Shown: positions 57,539-64,000 of the stretch, one piece after another
How positions within the stretch are numbered: position 1 is the first letter of the stretch
How the letters are laid out: each line of letters opens with the position of its first letter
Origin: Zoogloea sp.
GTDB lineage: Bacteria; Pseudomonadota; Gammaproteobacteria; Burkholderiales; Rhodocyclaceae
DNA: 64,000 nt
Assembly: GCA_016703645.1 (NCBI GenBank)
Contig: JADJBR010000009.1
Coordinates: 1-64,000, forward strand
Reading direction: 5' to 3'
Notes under the pieces: generated by a model
Seen by the model: only the letters and a program-made list of their open reading frames with translations
What the model was told of the DNA's origin: nothing
Database searches by the model: none
Made by a program: the position numbers and the translations under genes

Positions 57539-57785
57539 CCTCCCGCCGGGCCGCCCCAAGGGAGGCCTGCGCCCCCTCGGGGGGCAGCGAACACAGTGAG
57601 CGTGGGGGTCGTTTCATCATTCCTCCCGCCGGGCCGCCCCAAGGGAGGCCTGTGCCCCTTGGGGGGCAGCGAACACAGTGAGCGTGGGGGTCGTTTCATC
57701 ATTCCTCCCGCCGGGCCGCCCCAAGGGAGGCCTGTGCCCCCCCGGGGGGCAGCAAACACAGTGAGTGGGGGTCGTTATTCACATC
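57539..57785. repeat. Three tandem copies of an 82-83 bp repeat
   Basis: Units begin at 57539, 57622 and 57704 with CCTCCCGCCGGGCCGCCCC and AAGGGAGGCCTG. Each has a hairpin (CCTCCC with GGGAGG) and a segment with GCGAACACAGTGAGCG followed by GGGGGTCG. Copies 1 and 2 differ at few positions; copy 3 is more diverged. It lies between iorB and xdhC, and may form stem loops that affect transcript stability. It should not be read as coding. Confidence 0.85.
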
Positions 57786-59979
57786 AAGCCTTCAGCGCAT
57801 CGGTGCGGAAGGGCATGCGCGTGACCCACTTGCCGGTGGCCGCGGCAATGGCGTTGGCCACCGCCGGCGCCACAGGCGGCACGCCGGGCTCGCCGATGCC
57901 GGTGGGTTTTTCGGCGGAGGCGACGATATGCACCTCCACCTTCGGCATCTCGTTGATGCGGATCGGGGCGTATTCACCAAAATTGCCCTGTTCCACCACA
58001 CCGTCCTTGAGGGTGATTTCCCCGTGCAAGGCCGCCGACAGGGCGAAGCCCACGGAGCCTTCCACCTGGGCGCGGATGTTGTCCGGGTTGATGGCCATGC
58101 CGCAATCCACGGCAGCGACGATGCGGTCCACCTTGACGCTGCCGTCGGCTTTCACCGTCACCTCGGCCACCTGGGCCACGAAGGAGTGGAAGGATTCATG
58201 CACGGCCACCCCACGGCCGCGGCGCTCGCCCGGCTTGCCCTTGGCCAGGGGCGTGCCCCAGCCGGCCTTGTCCGCCGCCAGGCGCAGCACGGCGGAATGG
58301 CGGGGATGCTTTTCGAGCAGTTTGAGGCGCAGGGCCACCGGGTCCTGCTTCGCTTCGGCGGCCAGCCGGTCGAGGAAGGTCTCGGTGGAGTAGGCGGTAT
58401 GGGTCGAGCCCACCGAGCGCCACCACAGCACCGGCACCGGGATGTCGGCCGGGGTATGCAACTCGACCTGCAGGTTGGGAATGGCATAGGGCAGGGTGGC
58501 CGCCCCCTCCACCGACAGGTGATCGACCCCGTCCTTGATCATGAAGGCCTCGAAGGGCGAACCCTTGGCGATGGACTGCCCCACCAGGCGGTGACGCCAG
58601 GCGCGGATGCTGCCATCCGCATCCAGGGTGGCTTCGAGGGTGTGATGAAACATGGGGCGGTAGTAGCCGGCCTTGGTGTCGTCCTCGCGCATCCACACCA
58701 GCTTGACCGGTGCCCGGGTGCCCGTGGTCTTGACGATGGACGCCGCTTCGCGGATGTAGTCCACCTGGGTGCTGGCCCGCCGGCCGAAGCTGCCACCGGC
58801 ATACAGCATGTGAATGGTCACCTTGTCGGCAGGCAGTTCGAACATGGCCGCCAGAGTGCCCTGATCCACGGTCTGGAACTGCTCGCCGTTCCACACTTCA
58901 AGGCCGTCCGCCGTGCGCTGGATGACACAGTTCATGGGCTCCATGGCGGCATGGGCCAGATAGGGGAAGTCGTAGCTGGCCTTGATGGTGCGGGTGCCGG
59001 CGGCCGCCAGCACGGCGGGGGCATCACCGTCCTTGCGGGCGATCAGGCCGGGGTTCTGGGCCAGGGCCTGGTAGAGGGCCTGCATCTCGGCGCTGCCCAT
59101 CCTGAAGGCGGCGCTGTCATCCCACTCGACGCTCAGGGCATCACGGCCCTTCTTGGCGGCCCAGGTGTCGGTGGCCAGCACCGCAACGCCGGTGGGAATG
59201 GCCACCACATCCACCACGCCTTTGATGGCCTTGGCCTTGCGCGCGTCGAAGGACTTGAGCTTGCCGCCAAAGCGTGGCGAGTGGGCCACCACCGCCACCA
59301 GCATGCCGGGCAGGTGCACGTCCTGGGTGAATTGGGCGCTGCCGTTGGTCTTGGCAAAGCTGTCCTTGCGCGGGGCGTGCTTGCCGATGAGGCGGAAATC
59401 CTTCGGGTTCTTGAGGCTGACGCTGGCGGGCACGGCTTCGGCCGCGGCCGCTTCGGCCAGCTCGCCAAAGGTGGCCTGGCGCTTGCTGGCGGCGTGGCTG
59501 AGCACCCCGTCGCGGACAGTGATCTCGGCGGCGGGCACGTTCCAGCGCTTGGCGGCGGCCGACACCAGCATGGCACGGGCGGTGGCGCCGGTCTGGCGTA
59601 GCTGGTCCCAGGAGTTGGCCATGGCGGTGCTGCCGCCGGTGCCCTGCATGGGGCCGAAGGCCAGGTTGTTGAAGCGCTTGGCGTCGGCCGGGGCGCCCTC
59701 GACCTTCACCTGGATCCAGGCGGCGTCGAGCTCTTCGGCGACGAGGGTGGCGAGGCCGGTGTAGGTGCCCTGGCCCATCTCCAGGTGCTTGGAGAGCACC
59801 GTCACGCTGTTGTCGGCGCCGATGCGCAGGAAGGGGGTCGGTTCAAAGGGCGTGGCGGCAGCCTGGGCCGCAGCCGCGCCCGCCTTGGCCGCGAAGGCCG
59901 GCAGGGACAGGCCGAGGGTCAGGCCGGCGGCGCCTTGCAGGAAGCCGCGACGGGAGAGGTTCTGGATGGGGTTGTTCAT
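57784..59979 (-). CDS. iorB: Molybdopterin-binding aldehyde oxidase/isoquinoline 1-oxidoreductase beta-type subunit
   Basis: 731 residues from ATG 59979 (GGAG upstream). A Tat signal ([20 protein letters not shown]) precedes the xanthine dehydrogenase-family cofactor-binding domains: [44 protein letters not shown] and a C-terminal [17 protein letters not shown] with the active-site Glu. Single-subunit large chain with a periplasmic location, as in IorB-like enzymes. Works with the 2Fe-2S subunit 13 nt upstream. Substrate (aldehyde or N-heterocycle) is not known. Confidence 0.88.
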   Translation of the reverse strand: MNNPIQNLSRRGFLQGAAGLTLGLSLPAFAAKAGAAAAQAAATPFEPTPFLRIGADNSVTVLSKHLEMGQGTYTGLATLVAEELDAAWIQVKVEGAPADAKRFNNLAFGPMQGTGGSTAMANSWDQLRQTGATARAMLVSAAAKRWNVPAAEITVRDGVLSHAASKRQATFGELAEAAAAEAVPASVSLKNPKDFRLIGKHAPRKDSFAKTNGSAQFTQDVHLPGMLVAVVAHSPRFGGKLKSFDARKAKAIKGVVDVVAIPTGVAVLATDTWAAKKGRDALSVEWDDSAAFRMGSAEMQALYQALAQNPGLIARKDGDAPAVLAAAGTRTIKASYDFPYLAHAAMEPMNCVIQRTADGLEVWNGEQFQTVDQGTLAAMFELPADKVTIHMLYAGGSFGRRASTQVDYIREAASIVKTTGTRAPVKLVWMREDDTKAGYYRPMFHHTLEATLDADGSIRAWRHRLVGQSIAKGSPFEAFMIKDGVDHLSVEGAATLPYAIPNLQVELHTPADIPVPVLWWRSVGSTHTAYSTETFLDRLAAEAKQDPVALRLKLLEKHPRHSAVLRLAADKAGWGTPLAKGKPGERRGRGVAVHESFHSFVAQVAEVTVKADGSVKVDRIVAAVDCGMAINPDNIRAQVEGSVGFALSAALHGEITLKDGVVEQGNFGEYAPIRINEMPKVEVHIVASAEKPTGIGEPGVPPVAPAVANAIAAATGKWVTRMPFRTDALKA

Positions 59980-59992
59980 GATCGTCGGCTCC

Positions 59993-60451
59993 TTACGCCA
60001 GCGCCTTGGCGGCTTCGTGGATGGCCGCGCGGATGCGCACATAGGTGGCACAGCGGCACAGGTTGCCGGCCATGGCGGCGTCGATGTCGGCGTCGCTGGG
60101 CTTCCTCTTGGTGCTGAGCAGATTCACGGCCGTCATGATCTGGCCCGACTGGCAGTAGCCGCACTGCACCACGTCGAGCTTGCGCCAGGCGTCCTGCACG
60201 GCCTTACCGACACGGGTGGCATCGACGGCTTCGATGGTGGTGATCTTCTTGCCCGCCACATCGGCAACCGGGGTGACGCAGGAGCGGGTCGGCTGACCAT
60301 TCACAAGCACGGTGCAGGCGCCACACAGGCCGGCCCCGCAGCCATACTTGGTACCGGTGAGCAGAAGGGTGTCACGCAGGGTCCACAGCAGGGGGGTGTC
60401 GGCTTCGACGTCCGCCTTGTGGGCCTTGCCATTCACGTTGAGCTGGATCAT
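59993..60451 (-). CDS. iorA: 2Fe-2S ferredoxin-type subunit of molybdenum hydroxylase
   Basis: 152 residues from ATG 60451 (GGAG 7 nt upstream). The first cluster has [13 protein letters not shown] and a later Cys (TRSCVTPV); the second has CGYCQSG and GNLCRCATY. This is the two-cluster small subunit that passes electrons from the molybdenum centre to a cytochrome. First gene of the operon iorA-iorB-(repeats)-xdhC-mocA. Confidence 0.9.
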   Translation of the reverse strand: MIQLNVNGKAHKADVEADTPLLWTLRDTLLLTGTKYGCGAGLCGACTVLVNGQPTRSCVTPVADVAGKKITTIEAVDATRVGKAVQDAWRKLDVVQCGYCQSGQIMTAVNLLSTKRKPSDADIDAAMAGNLCRCATYVRIRAAIHEAAKALA

Positions 60452-60664
60452 GGTCAATCTCCGGGGGTCAATCCTGGGTTTCCTGGCCGGGCGCCACTGC
60501 GGGCCGTCCCGCCTTCATGCACGAAAATGTAGTCGATGAAGACCTTTTCGGCATTGCAGGATCCTGTGAGATTGTTGCCTGATCGTCCGATATGCATCGT
60601 CTCAGCGGCCGCCACCCGGGGCACCTGCGCTATTCTCCAGGCAGTCGCAGCACAGGAAGAAACC

Positions 60665-61585
60665 ATGACTGAATCAGGTCTTTACCACGATACCGACCCA
60701 TCCGGACTGGACATCGCACGTCAGAGGCTTGCCCGGCTCATTGAACGATATTGCACCACCGAAGGGCCGAACCCCACCCCGATCCCGGGTCTTGACCTGT
60801 ATCGCGCGTCCAGCACCAGCACCGCGATCTGCGCCATCTATCGCTCGGTGCTGGCGGTGGCCGCCCAGGGCAGCAAGCACCTGAGTCTGGGCGAGGAGAC
60901 CTTCCAGTACGACAGCCGGCATTACCTGATCACCTCGGTGGACCTGCCGGTGATGGGACAGATCGTCGAAGCCTCGCCGGAACGTCCCTACCTGTGCGCG
61001 GTGTTCGAGATGGATGCCCGCCGGATCGCCGAACTGGCGGGCAGCGTGCCCTCCGACGGCCCGGCCTCGGCCGGCAGCCTGCTGGGGCTCGGCGTGAGCC
61101 CCCTAACCCCGCCGGTGATGGATGCGGTGCTGCGTCTGGTGGGGCTGCTGGGGACGCCGCAGGACATCCCGGTGCTGGCCCCCCTTTACTGGCAGGCGTT
61201 GCTATACCGCCTCCTCACCGGCGCCCAGGGCGCCCGCCTGCGCAGCATTGCGGCAGCCGACAGCCAGGGGCACCGCACAGCCCGGGCCATCGAATGGATC
61301 AAGGGCAACTTCGACCAGCCCCTGTCCATTGACGCGCTGGCGGAGACGGCCAACATGAGCAAGTCATCCCTGCACCATCACTTCAAGGCCCTGACGGCCA
61401 TGAGCCCGCTGCAGTACCAGAAGCAGCTACGCCTGCAGGAGGCCCGCAAGATCATGCTCACCGAAGCCGTCGATGCCGCCACGGTGGCGCGCCGGGTGGG
61501 CTATGAGAGCCCGTCCCAGTTCAGCCGCGAATACCGGCGCCTGTTTGGCGCCCCGCCCCTGCGCGATGTGGCGCGGATGCGCTGA
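60665..61585 (+). CDS. AraC-family transcriptional regulator
   Basis: 306 residues from ATG 60665 with AGGA upstream. An N-terminal AraC_N-type effector domain has YRSVLAVAAQGSKHLSLGEE. The C-terminal double HTH has LSIDALAETANMSKSSLHHHFKA (split over the first HTH) and VARRVGYESPSQFSREYRRLFG. It is divergent from iorA, with a 213-nt shared promoter region, so it probably controls the molybdenum hydroxylase operon. Its effector is unknown. Confidence 0.9.
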   Translation: MTESGLYHDTDPSGLDIARQRLARLIERYCTTEGPNPTPIPGLDLYRASSTSTAICAIYRSVLAVAAQGSKHLSLGEETFQYDSRHYLITSVDLPVMGQIVEASPERPYLCAVFEMDARRIAELAGSVPSDGPASAGSLLGLGVSPLTPPVMDAVLRLVGLLGTPQDIPVLAPLYWQALLYRLLTGAQGARLRSIAAADSQGHRTARAIEWIKGNFDQPLSIDALAETANMSKSSLHHHFKALTAMSPLQYQKQLRLQEARKIMLTEAVDAATVARRVGYESPSQFSREYRRLFGAPPLRDVARMR

Positions 61586-62785
61586 TCAAATGTCGAATTC
61601 GCCGTCGTCGCAGGCTTCGGCGTAAGTCTTCCAGTCTTTGCGGAGCTGCGCTGCGCAATCCTGCGCGGCGCCCAGCAACACCTTGCGCCGGACGGCACCG
61701 GCAAAGCCGATGAGGGTGTCGGCGATGGCCGAGCCGTCACGCCCGCCGCTGCGCAACTGGGCCGACGCGACGATGGCCCCCATGTGGGTCAAGACCCCTT
61801 TCAGGGCGCCCACGCCCGAATCGGCCGCGTCGAGGCTGACCCGGTCTTCGCTGGGCTGCAGGGCGCGCAGCATGTACGAACGCTTGCGCCAGCGCAGGGG
61901 CTGCAGAAAGGCCATGGGCACACCCTGCATGCGACCCTGGATGGCCACCACCCGCTCGGCCTCAGAGCGCCACACGGGCTGGGGTGTCGCGACACTCGGC
62001 AGGACGGCGGAGGGCAAGGCCTCCTTGAGGTCGAGCAATTCGTTGCCGTCCGGCGAGCCCTTGCCGCGGACGAGGATCACGTAACGATCCACCCCCAGGC
62101 TGCCGTTGCCGGCAATCCGCCGGGCGACGTCGAGCACCTCGAAGAAATCCGGGTCGGCGTGCTGCCCGGCGAGCCCGCCAATCAGCGTCGCCACGTGCTC
62201 CCGCTGGGTGTCGGTGACCGGCAGGGCCTTGCCGTTGTCCAGGCGCAGGCGCCTGTGCTTGCCCTTGAGTTCGGTGCGTCCGTCGAGAAAGGCCGGCCGG
62301 AGGCGGCCGTGCAGCCCGGCCAGCAGGCTGCGGATCAAGCCCTCCGCCGTATCCCGCTCCACCCAGCCGGCACGGCCGGCCGCGAGGGTCGCCAGATAGG
62401 CGTCCAGGAAGGCGCCCCCCAAGGCTCGGGCTTCCTTCCGACCGACACCCATGTCCGGCGCGGCCACCAGCACACTGCACAGGAAGCGCACCAGGTCCAG
62501 GGTGGCGGGTGCCAGCAGGGCCTCGTCAAAATCGTTCAGGTCGAAATACACCAGCCGGTTGTCGCCCTTGTAGCTGCCGAAGTTCTGCAGGTGCAGATCG
62601 CCGCAGGACCACACCGGCGGTGCCTCATCGAACAGGGCATCGGCCGGGAGGCGTCGGTAAAACAGGTGGCACGTGCCGCGCAGGAAGACGAAGGGGCTGG
62701 CCCGCATGTTGCGATACTTGAGGCGCAGGCGGTCCGGATCGCGGCCGACATTGAAGGCATGAATTTCCTGGACGACGTCAAGCAT
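61586..62785 (-). CDS. DUF2252 family protein
   Basis: 399 residues. Family marks: RYRNMRASPFVFLRGTCHLFY-type KYRNMRASPFVFLRG, then WSCGDLHLQNFGSY and VYFDLNDFDEALLAPATLDLVRF, a kinase-like active-site arrangement. LVRGKGSPDGNELLDLKEA follows. Proteins of this group resemble aminoglycoside phosphotransferases or HipA-like kinases by fold, but their substrate is unknown. Its stop adjoins the AraC gene stop in convergent orientation. Confidence 0.88.
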   Translation of the reverse strand: MLDVVQEIHAFNVGRDPDRLRLKYRNMRASPFVFLRGTCHLFYRRLPADALFDEAPPVWSCGDLHLQNFGSYKGDNRLVYFDLNDFDEALLAPATLDLVRFLCSVLVAAPDMGVGRKEARALGGAFLDAYLATLAAGRAGWVERDTAEGLIRSLLAGLHGRLRPAFLDGRTELKGKHRRLRLDNGKALPVTDTQREHVATLIGGLAGQHADPDFFEVLDVARRIAGNGSLGVDRYVILVRGKGSPDGNELLDLKEALPSAVLPSVATPQPVWRSEAERVVAIQGRMQGVPMAFLQPLRWRKRSYMLRALQPSEDRVSLDAADSGVGALKGVLTHMGAIVASAQLRSGGRDGSAIADTLIGFAGAVRRKVLLGAAQDCAAQLRKDWKTYAEACDDGEFDI

Positions 62786-62934
62786 GAAACGACCTCATGG
62801 CTTCGTGGGTGGACAGGCTGTCCCTGCACCCCCATCGGGCGGCCGGGCTCTGGCGCCTCCGCGGGCTGTCGCCCCCTCGCAGGCGGCGCCCCTCACATGA
62901 TGTGCGCTTCCGGCGGAAACGCGGGTGCTTTGGC

Positions 62935-62962
62935 AAAAAAAGAGCCCCGCATTGAGCGGGGC
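62935..62962 (-). terminator. Rho-independent terminator of the 5'-nucleotidase gene
   Basis: Minus-strand stem GCCCCGC/GCGGGGC with a five-base loop (62944-62962), followed by TC and seven T. It lies 34 nt past the stop at 62996. Confidence 0.9.
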
Positions 62963-62995
62963 CTGAATTGAGCGGCGCTTCTTACGGAAGGGCGC

Positions 62996-64000
62996 TCAAG
63001 GGGTTTCGATGTATTGCCGGGTGCTGCGGTTGGCGCTGGTGGGCTTGGCCAGGGGCGACTTGCTGCGCACGTACTGCAGGAAGGAGTCGGCGTAATCCAG
63101 GAAGGTGTCTTCCCGCTGGGCGGCAGGAATGGCCTTCAGGGTGTCGTACTTGTCGCCACCGTCGGCGGTGAAGTTGTTGGTGATCACCTTGTAGCTGGCG
63201 GTCGGATCGAGGGGCTTCCAGGTGCCGGTGCTGTCACGCAGTTCCAGGTTGCTGACGCGGCTGCCCTTGGCCTGGTTCATGTCCACCGAGAAGCGCAGGC
63301 CGCCAGTGTAGGGATAGGCGCCGGTGCCGGTGCCGTTGATCACCGAATCCACTCCGTCCTCCAGGGCAGATTTGACCTGGGCGCCGGTCATGACCAGGCG
63401 GTAGAGGGTGTTCTTGAAGGGCAGCAGGGTATACACCTTGCCTACGGTGATATTGCCCGCGGGGACGTCCACCCGAACGCCGCCGGCGTTCTGCAGGCTG
63501 ATGTCGGCGCCGCCGAAGCGTTGCCCCTGCTCCAGGAAGGCCTCGGCCACCAGTTGCTGGATGTCGCCCCCCTGGGCCACCACGGTGGCATCCAGGTTGC
63601 ACACGTCACCCAGGGAAGAGCGGCTGGTGTCACGCTTGCTGCCCGGCACCCGGCGCAGGCACAGGTTCTCGGAGGCCGTGCCGGCCACCTGCAGGCCGAG
63701 GGCGTCCTTGGCAGCCTTGAAGGGTGCCAGGGCCGCAGTGGCAGCGGCATCAGGGGTGGTGGTAAGGAACAGGCCCGAGGCATCGAGCTGGCTGCGGTAG
63801 GCCGCAGCGTCTGCGGTGGAGGCGGCCGTGCTCCCCACCTTGTAGCTGTCACCCACCAGCACCTGGGGCTTGCCACTGCAGGCAGTGACATTGCCGCTGG
63901 CGTCGAACTTCACATCCAGGGCACCCACCACGTAGGAATACTGCCAGGCCTGGGCGATGCAGACCTTGCGGCCGTCCTTGTCCACCGCCTGGGTGGGGTA
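62996..64000 (-). CDS. 5'-nucleotidase / 2',3'-cyclic phosphodiesterase-type protein, C-terminal part (partial)
   Basis: The open frame runs past the right edge; about 335 residues are seen. The 5_nucleotid_C domain contains ISLQNAGGVRVDVPAGNITVGKVYTLLPF (split at the helix) and KSALEDGVDSVI. ITNNFTADGGDKY near the C-terminus is the usual substrate-binding end. The N-terminal calcineurin-like phosphatase domain would lie off the window. Such enzymes are usually secreted or periplasmic and hydrolyse nucleotides for scavenging. Ends in a clear terminator. Confidence 0.85.
   Translation of the reverse strand, partial: YPTQAVDKDGRKVCIAQAWQYSYVVGALDVKFDASGNVTACSGKPQVLVGDSYKVGSTAASTADAAAYRSQLDASGLFLTTTPDAAATAALAPFKAAKDALGLQVAGTASENLCLRRVPGSKRDTSRSSLGDVCNLDATVVAQGGDIQQLVAEAFLEQGQRFGGADISLQNAGGVRVDVPAGNITVGKVYTLLPFKNTLYRLVMTGAQVKSALEDGVDSVINGTGTGAYPYTGGLRFSVDMNQAKGSRVSNLELRDSTGTWKPLDPTASYKVITNNFTADGGDKYDTLKAIPAAQREDTFLDYADSFLQYVRSKSPLAKPTSANRSTRQYIETP

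Overview
The window looks like a chromosomal segment of a high-GC betaproteobacterium, probably Rhodocyclales-like (Azoarcus/Thauera/Zoogloea group). This is inferred from GC-rich, C/G-ending codons, the acetate-type symporter and sensor-kinase cluster, HrcA/CIRCE-controlled groESL, and the many two-component and type IV pilus-like genes. The genus cannot be fixed from sequence alone.

Positions 1 to about 12,190 are an AT-richer genomic island next to a tRNA-Ser(GGA) gene. All its genes are on the minus strand. A serine recombinase and two ParB-like proteins form an overlapping operon. Next comes part of a BREX type 3-like phage defence module: a small HTH protein, BrxF, BrxC, an AlbA_2/Schlafen-type ATPase, and a DUF1156-type adenine methyltransferase that runs off the left edge. 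The last two genes carry five separate single-base insertions, so they are decaying or contain sequence errors.

From 12.3 to 21.9 kb the minus strand carries a probable acetate/monocarboxylate uptake and sensing cluster: sodium:solute symporter large and small subunits, a CBS/DUF294 nucleotidyltransferase, an exonuclease fused to a pseudo-kinase, a receiver, a symporter-type histidine kinase and a small membrane protein. An ORF-less group II intron follows, sitting directly behind the groEL terminator, and then groEL-groES with a CIRCE operator.

From 25 to 35.4 kb there is a decayed EamA permease, a receiver-like protein paired with a small GTPase, an anomalous block made almost only of G and C, and a heavy-metal RND efflux operon (CzcCBA type) with its two-component system.

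From 35.5 to 53 kb there is a long plus-strand run of mostly overlapping genes. AIM24 protein, M48 protease, histidine kinase, receiver and HD-GYP phosphodiesterase lead into a complete type II secretion/MSHA-like pilus assembly set: STAS-GspE, GspF, pilins, PilMNOP-like proteins and secretin. Its largest member is an unusual DNRLRE-LamG-DNRLRE protein at the minor-pilin/tip position. This is the most interesting candidate system in the window.

From 53 to 64 kb there is a hybrid sensor kinase, a molybdenum hydroxylase operon (iorAB-like, xdhC, mocA) with a divergent AraC regulator, a DUF2252 protein, and the C-terminal part of a 5'-nucleotidase.

Short mobile or repetitive DNA recurs: four copies of a MITE-like element with terminal inverted repeats, and a threefold tandem repeat of about 82 bp.
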